Part shown: piece after piece, positions 8,773 through 20,146 of the stretch
Layout of the letters: each line of letters starts with the position of its first letter
Numbering within the stretch: position 1 is the first letter of the stretch
Notes under the pieces: model-generated
Told to the model about the DNA's origin: nothing
Seen by the model: only the letters and a program-made list of their open reading frames with translations
Database searches by the model: none
Source: Duganella sp. OV510
Lineage (GTDB): Bacteria > Pseudomonadota > Gammaproteobacteria > Burkholderiales > Burkholderiaceae_D
DNA: 64,000 nt
Direction: 5' to 3'
Assembly: GCF_900100205.1 (NCBI RefSeq)
Contig: NZ_FNEQ01000001.1
Span: 1,302,001 to 1,366,000, forward strand
Translations under genes and position numbers: made by a program

Positions 8773-8857
8773 AATTTTGCAGTATGATTACGATTTCCCG
8801 GACCGGGCAACGGTCCAGCTTCAAGAACGTTTTACTTACACACTTTGGAGATTCATC

Positions 8858-9847
8858 ATGGCTAAAACCCCATTGCGCGTTGCTGTCACCGGTGCCGCCG
8901 GTCAAATTGGCTACGCACTGCTGTTCCGCATCGCCAACGGCGACATGCTCGGCAAGGACCAACCAGTTATTCTGCAACTGCTGGAAATCGCCGACGAGAA
9001 GGCACAAAAAGCGCTGAAAGGCGTCATGATGGAGATCGACGACTGCGCATTCCCGCTGCTGGCCGAGATGACCGCCCACGCCGACCCGCTGACCGCCTTC
9101 AAGGATGTCGACTACGCAGTGCTGGTCGGCGCCCGTCCACGCGGCCCAGGCATGGAGCGTAAAGACCTGCTGGAAGCCAACGCCCAGATCTTCACCGCCC
9201 AAGGTAAAGCACTGGACGCCGTCGCTTCGCGCAACGTCAAAGTCCTGGTGGTCGGCAACCCGGCCAACACCAACGCTTACATCGCCATGAAATCGGCGCC
9301 ATCGCTGCCAGCCAAGAACTTCACCGCCATGCTGCGCCTGGACCACAACCGCGCGCTGTCGCAAGTGGCTGCCAAAACCGGCACCCAGGTGAAAGACATC
9401 GAGAAGCTGACCGTGTGGGGCAACCACTCGCCAACCATGTACGCTGACTACCGCTTCGCCACCGTGGGCGGCAAAAACGTCAAGGACCTGATCAACGACC
9501 AGGAATGGAATGCCAACACCTTCCTGCCGACGGTCGGCAAGCGCGGCGCCGCGATCATCGAAGCGCGCGGCCTGTCGTCGGCTGCTTCGGCTGCCAACGC
9601 CGCCATCGACCACGTGCATGACTGGCACGTCGGCACCAACGGCAAGTGGACCACCATGGGCGTGCCTTCGGATGGTTCGTACGGCATCCCTGAAGGCATC
9701 GTGTTCGGCTTCCCTGTGACCACCGAAAACGGCGAATACAAAATCGTTCAAGGCCTGGACATCGATGCATTCTCGCAAGAGCGCATCAACCTGACCCTGA
9801 AAGAACTGACCGAAGAGCGCGAAGGCGTCAAGCACCTGCTGCCGTAA
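8858..9847 (+). CDS. mdh: Malate dehydrogenase
   Basis: Mdh interconverts malate and oxaloacetate with NAD in the TCA cycle. The 329-residue protein starts at [18 protein letters not shown], with the NAD-binding glycine motif at about residues 11-17. Also visible are the substrate loop with arginines ([15 protein letters not shown]), NPANTN and the catalytic histidine region ([15 protein letters not shown]). This is the longer, LDH-like Mdh type found in Burkholderiales. The start at 8858 has TTTGGAG eight bases upstream; an earlier in-frame ATG at 8777 lacks one. A terminator follows. Confidence 0.96.
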   Translation: MAKTPLRVAVTGAAGQIGYALLFRIANGDMLGKDQPVILQLLEIADEKAQKALKGVMMEIDDCAFPLLAEMTAHADPLTAFKDVDYAVLVGARPRGPGMERKDLLEANAQIFTAQGKALDAVASRNVKVLVVGNPANTNAYIAMKSAPSLPAKNFTAMLRLDHNRALSQVAAKTGTQVKDIEKLTVWGNHSPTMYADYRFATVGGKNVKDLINDQEWNANTFLPTVGKRGAAIIEARGLSSAASAANAAIDHVHDWHVGTNGKWTTMGVPSDGSYGIPEGIVFGFPVTTENGEYKIVQGLDIDAFSQERINLTLKELTEEREGVKHLLP

Positions 9848-9894
9848 TCCTTCTCCCCTCTCGTGGAACCGGTTAAACAACCGATCCGCCGTAC

Positions 9895-9932
9895 CCGCCG
9901 CGCTGCCGAGAGCAGCGCGGCGGTTATTTCTT
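9895..9932 (+). terminator. Intrinsic terminator after mdh
   Basis: A perfect 12-bp GC-rich stem (arms 9895-9906 and 9912-9923, loop of five bases) is followed by the T-rich stretch TTATTTCTT. It lies about 50 bases past the mdh stop and 30 before the next gene, so it would separate mdh from the genes that follow. Confidence 0.85.
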
Positions 9933-9961
9933 CTACCGACCGATTATCAGATTCCACCCGC

Positions 9962-10966
9962 ATGCACCCATCCGAGGTTTTATTCCAGGGTAACCGCCAG
10001 CCGCTACTGCTGCCCGCCTGCGATCACTATGCCGGCTCCGAAAAGCTGATGCGCAAGTCGATCGCCCTGCAACAAGAACTTGGTCCACTGTTCGACATCA
10101 CCCTCGATTGCGAAGACGGCGCCAGCGCCGGCAACGAGGAAGCCCACGCCCGGCTGGTGGTGGAACTGCTCAACTCCGACGACAACCAGTTCAACCGCAT
10201 CGGCGCTCGCGTGCACGACATCGCCAGCCCGCACTTTGCGCAGGACGTCGAGATCATCTGCAGCGCCGCCAAGCGGCTGGCTTACATCGCCATCCCCAAG
10301 GTCAACAGCATCGACGAACTGGCGCGCGCCATCAAGCTGATCAACACGCACGCCGCCAAGGCCGGCCGCAAGGACCTGCCGGTGCACGTGCTGATCGAAA
10401 CCCACGGCGCGCTACACGACGTCTACGCGATCGCCGCCCTGCCCCAGGTGCAGTGCCTGTCGTTCGGCATCATGGACTTCGTCTCGTCGCACTACGGTGC
10501 GATCCCCGGCGCGGCGATGCGCACGCCTGGCCAGTTCACCCACCCGCTGGTGGTGCGGGCCAAGCTGGACATCGCCGCCGCCTGCCACGCGCACGGCAAG
10601 GTGCCGTCGCACAATGTGACCACCGAGATCAAGGACACTGCGGTGGCGGCGAATGACGCCCAGCGCGCCGCCGCCGAATTCGGCTACACGCGCATGTGGA
10701 GCATCCACCCGAACCAGATCAAGCCGATCATCAAGACGTTCACGCCGCGCCTGTCGGAAGTCAGCGAGGCGGCCGCCATCCTGCACGAAGCCGCAGCCGT
10801 GCAATGGGGTCCCATCTCCCAAAATGGGCGCTTGCACGACCGCGCCAGCTATAGATATTATTGGACCGTTCTACAGCGCGCCAAACTGGCGGGCCTGAGC
10901 CTGCCGGAATCGGTGGCGCCGCTGTTCAACGGTCCGTCCACCGACCAGCCACAGGAAGCAAACTAA
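9962..10966 (+). CDS. CitE-like aldolase/lyase (HpcH/HpaI family)
   Basis: The 334-residue protein belongs to the HpcH/HpaI and citrate-lyase-beta superfamily of Mg-dependent C-C lyases acting on CoA thioesters or oxo-acids. The N-terminal barrel is visible, with LLLPACDHYAGSEKLMRKS and the metal-region strand DITLDCEDGAS. Later come IPKVNS, HVLIETHGAL (metal-binding Glu) and SFGIMDFVSSHYG. The C-terminal region (RMWSIHPNQIKPI) is typical of malyl-CoA or citramalyl-CoA lyase relatives. The exact substrate cannot be told. Its place between mdh and acnA suggests a link to C4/C5 acids. No ribosome-binding site is obvious. Its stop codon overlaps the start of the next gene. Confidence 0.8.
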   Translation: MHPSEVLFQGNRQPLLLPACDHYAGSEKLMRKSIALQQELGPLFDITLDCEDGASAGNEEAHARLVVELLNSDDNQFNRIGARVHDIASPHFAQDVEIICSAAKRLAYIAIPKVNSIDELARAIKLINTHAAKAGRKDLPVHVLIETHGALHDVYAIAALPQVQCLSFGIMDFVSSHYGAIPGAAMRTPGQFTHPLVVRAKLDIAAACHAHGKVPSHNVTTEIKDTAVAANDAQRAAAEFGYTRMWSIHPNQIKPIIKTFTPRLSEVSEAAAILHEAAAVQWGPISQNGRLHDRASYRYYWTVLQRAKLAGLSLPESVAPLFNGPSTDQPQEAN

Positions 10967-11478
10967 TGTCGATCTCCAAATTATTCATGGCCTGCAGCCT
11001 CGCTCTGGCCTCGCTGACCCTTGCCGCCGGCGCCCACGCCGAAACCGAGGTCAAAAAACCCGTCAAGAAGGAAGCCGCCAAAAAGCCGGCCGCCAAGGCC
11101 AAGAAGGTCGCCGCCAAGCCGGTCGAGCCGAAAGCGCCGAACGAGGAAGAAGACGAGCCGGTCATCACCGATACCGCCGCCACCGACTTCGACTGCGAAC
11201 TGGGCAACAAGATCACCATCTACCAGAACGCCAGCGACGATGGCCACATCGCGCTGCGCTGGAAGAAGCGCCTGCACCGCCTGACCCGCGTTGGCACCAC
11301 CACCGGCGCGCTGCGCTTCGAGAACAAGCTGTATGGCCTGATCTGGATCGGCATCCCGGCCAAGGGCATGCTGCTGGACTCCAAGCAGAACCGCCAGCTG
11401 GCCAACGAATGCCGCAACGCCGAACAACTGAAGCCGCTGGCCACCGCCGCCGACGCGCCGGCCAACACGCTTCAATAA
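10966..11478 (+). CDS. Secreted MliC-like protein with a lysine-rich linker
   Basis: The protein has 170 residues. A signal peptide ends near residue 25 (AHA cleavage). A Lys/Ala/Pro-rich linker covers about 29-57, with an acidic patch after it. The C-terminal domain, about 74-150, begins with FDCELGNKITIY and ends with ANEC. It has cysteines at 77 and 149 and a central GALRFEN...LIWIGIPAKGMLL stretch. This layout resembles the MliC/PliC lysozyme-inhibitor domain, which has two end cysteines and an SGxxY-like loop before a W-x-K/G strand. The match is by pattern only. The start codon shares one base with the stop of the CitE-like gene (TAATG), implying coupled translation. Confidence 0.55.
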   Translation: MSISKLFMACSLALASLTLAAGAHAETEVKKPVKKEAAKKPAAKAKKVAAKPVEPKAPNEEEDEPVITDTAATDFDCELGNKITIYQNASDDGHIALRWKKRLHRLTRVGTTTGALRFENKLYGLIWIGIPAKGMLLDSKQNRQLANECRNAEQLKPLATAADAPANTLQ

Positions 11479-11542
11479 CGCATTACGAACGCAGCACCAC
11501 GCTTTTTAACAAATAGACGATACCCAATACGAAGGAGAGGTC

Positions 11543-14251
<2,709 letters not shown>

Positions 14252-14271
14252 CTTTCAGCGCTCGACACCTG

Positions 14272-14300
14272 AAACGCCGGGCTGGTCCCGGCGTTTTTTT
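14272..14300 (+). terminator. Intrinsic terminator after acnA
   Basis: A 9-bp stem (AACGCCGGG at 14273-14281 with CCCGGCGTT from 14287) is followed by a run of T to 14300. It lies about 20 bases past the acnA stop codon. Confidence 0.88.
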
Positions 14301-14397
14301 ATGCACGTTTGCCGAATGATCTACAATATGTCGCATAAGGGTTATGATCTGTATGACTGATCCGTTTTTTTCACTTTTATGAGACTCTTATTGCGCT

Positions 14398-15660
14398 ATG
14401 CGTCGTTCATCTAAAGCTTCATCCCAAAAATTGTCTGCCGAGAGCCAGCGTCTCGCCACCTACGCCCAGGCTGTCGGGCAGGCGGCCAGCCGTATCGAAG
14501 AGCGGGCCTGGGAGCACTCTCTCGATGCACAGCTCCAGAAACTGCTGAAGACCGGCCACCAGGACACCATCGACGCCACCCTCAACGCGCTGTTCAAGGA
14601 AGACCTGAACGCCTACGACGTGGTGATGGACGGCGTGGAAGCGGTCAGCGAATCGAGTCACATCAGCATCGAAACGGCCGACGGCGTCAGCAAGCAGTTC
14701 GACGTGCTGCTGGTGGCCGCACCCATCCTCGCCTGGACACGCTTCGCCATCGCCTCCGGCCCTGTCCCGTCCGACATCCTGCAAACGCTGACGGCGCATT
14801 TCGCCGCGCACCTGCTGGCTGAGGGCACGCAACTGGCCATGTCGCCAACGCTGTTCTCGATCGACCAGCTGCCACGCAGCCATGTCGAAACCTACGGCAA
14901 GGTACACAAGCTGGCGCAAGCCGCCATCAAAGGCACGGCGCTGAAGGCCGACACCAAGGTGCCGGAAACCGCCCCCTTCCTGGCTGACACCCGCTACCTG
15001 CTGGTGGCCGTGGTGGCGCCGGCCGGCGCACCGCTGTTCCGCTGGCAGATGCCTGAGCACCAGTCGAACTTCGCCGCCGAGCGTTCGTCCGCGCTGGAGC
15101 AATGGCGCACACAGGCCACGTCGACCGTCAGCCGCCTGCTGCCGGGTTGCGGCGTCGAGCTGCTGCTGCCGGAAGCCTATTACATGGCCTGCCGCGAAGC
15201 GGACAAGCTGATCCGCCCGGTATCGATCCGCGCCGCCGTGCACTACCTGACCCACACGCTGGACGTGCAACCGTCGGAACTGCGCGCGGTGATTGCCGGC
15301 TTCGGCGAGGAAAGCGCCGAAGCGCAGGTGGACGAATACCGCGTCGCCTTCACGCAGCGTTCGTCGAGCGATGTGATCTATGGCGTGGTATGGCCGCTGT
15401 ACGGCCAGGAAGATGAGGAAGGCACGCCGCCGGAAGGTCCGGGCGCGCTGACCGCGTTGCTGAAGCCGCTGACCCCGGTGGACGACATCATCGCCCACCT
15501 GAACGCGGCTGGCGTCACGCAGATCAAGAAGCACAACGAGCGTTATGTGGTCGAGTTCTGCGACGACTGCGGCGCCCCGCTGTTCGCCGACCCGCAAGGC
15601 GAACTGGCCCACGCCGAAATGCCCGAAGACGCGCCCGCCGGCACCGAGCACTTCCACTAA
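14398..15660 (+). CDS. DUF2863 family protein
   Basis: This 420-residue protein looks like the DUF2863 family, which I know only from Burkholderiales and relatives and which has no assigned function. It starts with a basic Ser/Arg/Lys-rich tail. The middle is a mix of helices and strands with several LLVAAP/LLVAVVAPAGAP-type hydrophobic strands. The C-terminus carries a CDDCGAPLFADPQGELAHAEMPED segment whose CxxC pair might bind a metal. No signal peptide or clear membrane helix is seen. It is a single gene between two terminators. Confidence 0.75.
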   Translation: MRRSSKASSQKLSAESQRLATYAQAVGQAASRIEERAWEHSLDAQLQKLLKTGHQDTIDATLNALFKEDLNAYDVVMDGVEAVSESSHISIETADGVSKQFDVLLVAAPILAWTRFAIASGPVPSDILQTLTAHFAAHLLAEGTQLAMSPTLFSIDQLPRSHVETYGKVHKLAQAAIKGTALKADTKVPETAPFLADTRYLLVAVVAPAGAPLFRWQMPEHQSNFAAERSSALEQWRTQATSTVSRLLPGCGVELLLPEAYYMACREADKLIRPVSIRAAVHYLTHTLDVQPSELRAVIAGFGEESAEAQVDEYRVAFTQRSSSDVIYGVVWPLYGQEDEEGTPPEGPGALTALLKPLTPVDDIIAHLNAAGVTQIKKHNERYVVEFCDDCGAPLFADPQGELAHAEMPEDAPAGTEHFH

Positions 15661-15663
15661 GCC

Positions 15664-15701
15664 AACAGTAACAAAGCCCCTCACGGGGCTTTGTTACTGT
15701 T
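15664..15701. terminator. Long hairpin terminator shared by convergent genes
   Basis: A perfect 17-bp stem (arms 15664-15680 and 15685-15701, loop TCAC) lies right after the DUF2863 stop codon. The opposite gene, on the minus strand, has its stop codon (15694-15696) inside the right arm, so its last codon is also part of the hairpin. There is only a short T-tract on either side. Confidence 0.75.
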
Positions 15702-16008
15702 TGGGCGGCGTAACATAAATCACAATTGGCTGCGGCCCCTGGGCTTGTGCGGCTGGAACGGCAGGCGGCGGGGACTGCACTTGTATCGCCGGCGGCGCCT
15801 GGCTGCGTTCAGCCTGCGAGCGGCTGGCGGCAAAATACAAGCCTCCGAAGCCGATGAACATCGCCACCATCGACGCCACCATCCAACGATACCCCTCAGC
15901 CGACATCTTGTGCATTTCCGCGCGCAAAATCTCGATGTCGGCCTTCGTTGCTAACGTTGGCACGATCGCGTCGATATGCGCCTTGAGCGCTGCAACCTCG
16001 TTATCCAT
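15694..16008 (-). CDS. Small coiled-coil protein with one membrane helix
   Basis: The protein has 104 residues. An N-terminal amphipathic coiled-coil-like helix (about 1-37, VAALKAHIDAIV...TKADIEILRAEMHKM) is followed by one membrane helix at about 42-62 and a Pro/Gln/Ala-rich tail. This arrangement resembles small inner-membrane proteins sometimes grouped as DUF1640-like. The segment TKADI-x-x-L also occurs in the protein at 57989, as TKTDIAEL, so the two share a design. Function unknown. The ribosome-binding site is weak. Confidence 0.6.
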   Translation of the reverse strand: MDNEVAALKAHIDAIVPTLATKADIEILRAEMHKMSAEGYRWMVASMVAMFIGFGGLYFAASRSQAERSQAPPAIQVQSPPPAVPAAQAQGPQPIVIYVTPPKQ

Positions 16009-16036
16009 CCTGATAGCTTAGGACAGAAGCAAGCAC

Positions 16037-16501
16037 TTACCAAGTGGAGAACGGCTGCTTAATCAGGTTCGAGTTGAAATAGCGCAGATCGGCGGTGACT
16101 TCCGCGCCGATCCAGTCGGGCTTGTCGAACTGCTGGTCTTCCGACTGCAATTCAATTTCCGCCACCACCAGCCCGGCGTTCACGCCAAGGAACTCATCCA
16201 CTTCCCACACATTGCCGGCGAACGTAATGCGGCGACGGTACTTCTCGATCAACGGCTGCTCGCACAAACCGTCGAGCAGCTCGGCCGCGTCGGCGACAGG
16301 AATCTCATACTCCCACTCGCCGCGCGTTGCGCCCTTGTTGGCGCTCTTGATCGTGATCACCGCCCGCTCGCCCTCAATGCGCACACGCACCACGCGCTCC
16401 TTGTTCGACGACAGATAACCCTGCTTGAAGAACACCGGCTCGCCCAGGCGCATCCAGCCATCGCCGGACAGCAAAAACTTGCGTTCGATCTCGACGCCCA
16501 T
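16037..16501 (-). CDS. CYTH-domain protein (triphosphate tunnel metalloenzyme family)
   Basis: The 154-residue protein consists of one CYTH domain. The diagnostic ExExK motif is at residues 4-8 (EIERK). The tunnel strands with alternating charged residues follow: RVVRVRIEGERAVITIK, GEWEYEIP, and IEKYRRRI with VWEVDEF. Bacterial members hydrolyse inorganic triphosphate or related compounds, or make cyclic nucleotides; short stand-alone forms are mostly triphosphatases. It begins two bases after the M14 peptidase stop codon on the same strand, so the two are probably translated together. Confidence 0.88.
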   Translation of the reverse strand: MGVEIERKFLLSGDGWMRLGEPVFFKQGYLSSNKERVVRVRIEGERAVITIKSANKGATRGEWEYEIPVADAAELLDGLCEQPLIEKYRRRITFAGNVWEVDEFLGVNAGLVVAEIELQSEDQQFDKPDWIGAEVTADLRYFNSNLIKQPFSTW

Positions 16502-16503
16502 GA

Positions 16504-17631
16504 TCAGTAATCGTTCAGCGACAGCAGAATCGGCTGCAGGATCGCCGCGCCCAGCGCCGCGCTACGCGCACCATTCCAGCCCACGTTCGGATCAGGCAGG
16601 TCGGCGTTGTCCTTGAACGGCATCTCCAGCGTCAGCGCCAGGCAGCCGAAGTGATGGCCGACATACTTCGACGCCAGCGTCAGCATGTCTTCCTTGTACT
16701 TGCTGGCCGCATAGCCCACCTTGTCCTGGAAGTCTGGCGACGCATCCTTGTAGCGATCGATAAAGGCCTGCTGCTTGGCGCGGCGCTCATCGCTGAAGTT
16801 CTCCAGCATCTCATTACCAGCCACGAAGTTGTAAGGCAGCGCCTCATCACCGTGGATGTCGAAGAACATATCGATGCCGGTTTCATGCATCTTCTGCTTC
16901 ACGTACAGCACTTCCGGGCTGCGCTCGACCGAAGGCGTCATCCACTCGCGATTCAGGTTGGCGCCAGCCGCGTTGGTGCGCAGGTTGCCGCGCACCGAAC
17001 CGTCCGGATTCATGTTCGGCACGATGTAGAACACGCAGCGCTGCAACAACTTGCGGGCGATCGGATTCGCATCGTCCAGCAGCGAATCGATCAGGCCTTC
17101 GATAAACCACTCGGCCATCGACTCGCCAGGATGCTGGCGCGCGATGAACCAGATCTTCTTTTCCGCTTCCGGCTTGCCGATGACCACCAGGTTCATGTCA
17201 CGGCCATCGACCGTCGAACCCAGGTCATGCACGCGCGCCAGCGGATGCTCACCCACTTCGCCCAGCAGGCGCAGATGGCGCTCGAACGAATACGGCTCGA
17301 AGTAAGCGTAGTAGATGCTGTCGGTATCCGGCGTATGGCTGATCGTCATGACCGCGCCATCGAATTTGGTCGGCACGCGGAACCAGTTCTCGGTATCGTA
17401 GCTGGCCACTGCCTGATAATCCTCGTAACCCTTGGCGTACGTGGCCTGGCCGGCGTTCAGGAAGCGCATCGTCAGCTTCTGACCACGCGCGCCCTGCACG
17501 CGGAAGTGGAACCACTGGTGAATATCCGCGTGCGAGTCCTTGCGCAGGTTCAGTTCAATCGTGGCTGCACTGTCGGCGCGCAGCACTTCAATGGCGCCGG
17601 AGTCGAAGTTCTGGCTGATTTTAATGGTCAT
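16504..17631 (-). CDS. M14-family zinc carboxypeptidase (cytosolic carboxypeptidase type)
   Basis: The 375-residue protein has an N-terminal beta-sandwich of about 120 residues, typical of the CCP/AGBL branch. The M14 catalytic domain follows. The zinc ligands HxxE are in ARQHPGESMAEW near residue 167-170, and the third ligand is the His of FFDIHGDEALP. NMNPDGSVRGNLRTN and the Asn-Arg pair NREW bind the substrate, and the catalytic glutamate is in LALTLEMPFKDN. There is no signal peptide, so it is cytoplasmic. Eukaryotic relatives remove glutamates from side chains; bacterial substrates are unknown. Forms a two-gene unit with the CYTH gene. Confidence 0.88.
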   Translation of the reverse strand: MTIKISQNFDSGAIEVLRADSAATIELNLRKDSHADIHQWFHFRVQGARGQKLTMRFLNAGQATYAKGYEDYQAVASYDTENWFRVPTKFDGAVMTISHTPDTDSIYYAYFEPYSFERHLRLLGEVGEHPLARVHDLGSTVDGRDMNLVVIGKPEAEKKIWFIARQHPGESMAEWFIEGLIDSLLDDANPIARKLLQRCVFYIVPNMNPDGSVRGNLRTNAAGANLNREWMTPSVERSPEVLYVKQKMHETGIDMFFDIHGDEALPYNFVAGNEMLENFSDERRAKQQAFIDRYKDASPDFQDKVGYAASKYKEDMLTLASKYVGHHFGCLALTLEMPFKDNADLPDPNVGWNGARSAALGAAILQPILLSLNDY

Positions 17632-17664
17632 GTTGATCCAATACTAAGTGAACGCTAATGACCA

Positions 17665-19158
17665 TTATTTTACCAGCATGCTTCCTTCGCGTTGATAGCG
17701 GGCGTGCCACGACAAAGCCTTCTCCAGCACATGCGGCGTCTGGCCGCCGCCCTGCTTCGCCTCCTCGAAATAGGCGCGCAGTTGCGGGCGATAGTCGGGA
17801 TGCGCGCAGTGCTCGATAATCAGCGGCGCGCGCTCGCGCGGCGCCAGTCCGCGCAAGTCGGCCAGGCCCCATTCGGACACCAGCACATCGACATCATGCT
17901 CGGTGTGGTCGACGTGCGCCGCAAACGGCACCACGCTGGAAATTGCACCATCCTTCGCTACTGACTTGCTGACAAATATCGACAGCTGGCCATTGCGCGC
18001 GAAGTCGCCCGAGCCGCCGATGCCGTTCATCATGTGTGTACCGCCGACGTGAGTCGAATTGACGTTGCCGTAGATGTCAAACTCCAGCGCCGTGTTCAGC
18101 GCGATGATGCCAAGCCGGCGCACAATCTCCGGATGGTTGCTGATCTCCTGCGGCCGCAGCACGATGCGCTCGCGGTACTGCTCAATATTGTGCAAGAATT
18201 TCTCATGCATGGCCGCCGACAGCGTGATCGACGACGCCGACGCCATCTTCAGCTGGCCGGAATCCAGCAGCTCGATAGCGCTATCCTGCAGCACTTCCGA
18301 GTACATGGTCATGTCACGGAACGGCGAATCGATCAGGCCATGCAGCACGGCGTTGGCGATGGTGCCAATGCCTGCCTGCAGCGGACGCAGATCATTCTCC
18401 ATCCGCCCCGCTTTCACCTCGCCTTCAAGGAAGGTGATAACGTGACGCGCGATGGCGTCGGTCTCGTCGTCGGGCGGCAGCGCGTTGGAGGGGCTGTCCG
18501 GGCTGTCGGTGATCACGATGGCGGCGATACGCTCCGGCGGCACCGTAATCACCGCCGTGCCGATGCGCTGCAATGGCGTCAGCAAGGGAATAGCCTCGCG
18601 GTGGGGACGTGCACCGGGCACGTAAATATCATGAAAGCCTTCAAGCGCCAGCGGCGCGCTCAGGTTGATCTCGACGATCACCTTGCCGGCCTGCTGCACG
18701 AAGTTCGCCGTGTTCCCGACCGACATGGTGGGGATGATGCCGCCATCAGGCGTGATCGCCACCGCTTCGATGACCGCGATATCCACCGGCTTCAGGTCGC
18801 CGGAACGCAGTTGCTCGGCCGTCTCCGACAAGTGCTGATCGATGAACATCACCTCGCCGGAATTGATCTTGCGGCGTAGCGCGGCGTCGGCCTGGAAAGG
18901 CATGCGGCGCGCGACCACGCCGGCATTGGCCATCAGGCCATCGCTGTCATTGCCCAGCGATGCGCCGGTCAGCAAAGTCAGGTGCAGCGGGGCCGAGCGC
19001 GCACGCTCGACCAACGCTGCGGGCAGCGCCTTGGCATCACCGGCTCGGGTAAAGCCGCTCATGCCTACTGTCATGCCGTCCTTGAATAAAAGGGCGGCCT
19101 GCTCCGCGCTCATCAGCTTGTTCATGAGCGCCGGACGGCGGATGCGATCTTCATACAT
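17665..19158 (-). CDS. Acetyl-CoA hydrolase/succinyl-CoA:acetate-type CoA-transferase
   Basis: The 497-residue protein matches the class I CoA-transferases of the Cat1/AarC/ScpC group, which move CoA between succinate and acetate or propionate. Two halves are visible. The N-terminal half (KDGMTVGMSGFTRAGDAKALP) binds CoA. The C-terminal half carries the segment MYSEVLQDSAIELLD, where the catalytic glutamate of the family lies, and GIGGSGDFARNGQLSIFV. It ends with the family block VLVSEWGLADLRGLAPRERA. The substrate pair cannot be told from sequence. The TCA location and the divergent LysR gene suggest acetate or propionate control. Good ribosome-binding site GAGGAG. Confidence 0.88.
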   Translation of the reverse strand: MYEDRIRRPALMNKLMSAEQAALLFKDGMTVGMSGFTRAGDAKALPAALVERARSAPLHLTLLTGASLGNDSDGLMANAGVVARRMPFQADAALRRKINSGEVMFIDQHLSETAEQLRSGDLKPVDIAVIEAVAITPDGGIIPTMSVGNTANFVQQAGKVIVEINLSAPLALEGFHDIYVPGARPHREAIPLLTPLQRIGTAVITVPPERIAAIVITDSPDSPSNALPPDDETDAIARHVITFLEGEVKAGRMENDLRPLQAGIGTIANAVLHGLIDSPFRDMTMYSEVLQDSAIELLDSGQLKMASASSITLSAAMHEKFLHNIEQYRERIVLRPQEISNHPEIVRRLGIIALNTALEFDIYGNVNSTHVGGTHMMNGIGGSGDFARNGQLSIFVSKSVAKDGAISSVVPFAAHVDHTEHDVDVLVSEWGLADLRGLAPRERAPLIIEHCAHPDYRPQLRAYFEEAKQGGGQTPHVLEKALSWHARYQREGSMLVK

Positions 19159-19200
19159 ATGTGGGTTCTCCTCATTCTTTTGTTTCAGTATAGAATCAGA

Positions 19201-19214
19201 AAAACTGTAGTTTT
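19201..19214. promoter_or_regulatory. Palindrome in the divergent CoA-transferase/lysR region
   Basis: AAAACT-GT-AGTTTT is a perfect 14-bp inverted repeat in the 91 bases between the divergent CoA-transferase and LysR genes. LysR regulators usually bind such inverted repeats between themselves and their target, so this is the best operator candidate here. Confidence 0.45.
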
Positions 19215-19249
19215 ATGACTTAAATTCTCAACTTCCATTCCTTTTATTC

Positions 19250-20146
19250 ATGGACCTGCGCTCGCTCCGCTACTTTGCCGAAACCGTCCGCCTGAACAGC
19301 TTCACGCAGGCGGCGGAGTCGCTGCACGTCACGCAATCGACCATCAGCAAGATGGTGAAACAGCTGGAAGAGGAAGTCGGCGCGCAACTGCTGATACGCG
19401 AAGGCCGCCGATTGACGCTGACCGACACCGGCCAGGTGGTCTACGCACGTGGCGTGGAGATGCTGGCGACCATGCGCCAGCTGGCGGTCGAAGTGCGCGA
19501 CACGCAGACGGTCGACCGTGGTCAACTGACGGTCGGCATCCCGCCGATGATCAACCTGCTGTTCACGCCCGTGCTGAAAGCCTTCCGCCAGCGCCACCCC
19601 AACATCACGCTGACACTACAGGAAGATGCCGGCCAGGCGATTGAACGCCAGGTGGCGCAAGGCGAGCTGGAAATCGGCATGACCGTGCTGCCTGCCGATC
19701 CCGAACTCGGCCTGCAATCGTCACCAATCGCCAGCTACCCGGTATGGGCGCTGGCCGCGCAAGGCACCTTCCAGAAAAACCGCAGCACCATCAAACTGAA
19801 AGCGCTGGCCAATACGCCGCTGGTATTGCTGAAGGACGATTTCGCCATGACGCGCACGCTGCGCGCCGCCTTTGCCACCGCCGGCTTTGAACCGCAGATC
19901 GCCGCACAAAGCGGCCAGTGGGACTGGCTGGTGGCGATGGCCTCCGCCGGCATGGGCGTGGCGCTGCTGCCCGAGCCCTTTATCCACCGCCTCGCCATCG
20001 GCCACCTCGATGCGGTGAAAGTCGCCGATCCCGAACTGGCGTGGCAACCGGCCCATGTCTGGCGAGCCAGCTACCTGTCGCACGCCGCCCGCGCGTGGCT
20101 GGCAGTCTGCGACGAAGTGCTCAGTGCTCCGGCAGTTCGTGGATAG
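19250..20146 (+). CDS. LysR-family transcriptional regulator
   Basis: The 298-residue protein has the LysR winged helix-turn-helix at residues 1-60 (LRSLRYFAETV, SFTQAAESLHVTQSTISKMVKQLEEEVGAQLL). A linker helix is followed by a periplasmic-binding-like effector domain from about 92 (GQLTVGIPPMINLLFTPVLKAFRQRHP). It is divergent from the CoA-transferase gene, the usual arrangement for a LysR regulator and its target; the effector may be an acyl-CoA or short-chain acid. No ribosome-binding site is seen. Its 3' end overlaps the convergent patatin gene by 26 bases. Confidence 0.93.
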   Translation: MDLRSLRYFAETVRLNSFTQAAESLHVTQSTISKMVKQLEEEVGAQLLIREGRRLTLTDTGQVVYARGVEMLATMRQLAVEVRDTQTVDRGQLTVGIPPMINLLFTPVLKAFRQRHPNITLTLQEDAGQAIERQVAQGELEIGMTVLPADPELGLQSSPIASYPVWALAAQGTFQKNRSTIKLKALANTPLVLLKDDFAMTRTLRAAFATAGFEPQIAAQSGQWDWLVAMASAGMGVALLPEPFIHRLAIGHLDAVKVADPELAWQPAHVWRASYLSHAARAWLAVCDEVLSAPAVRG

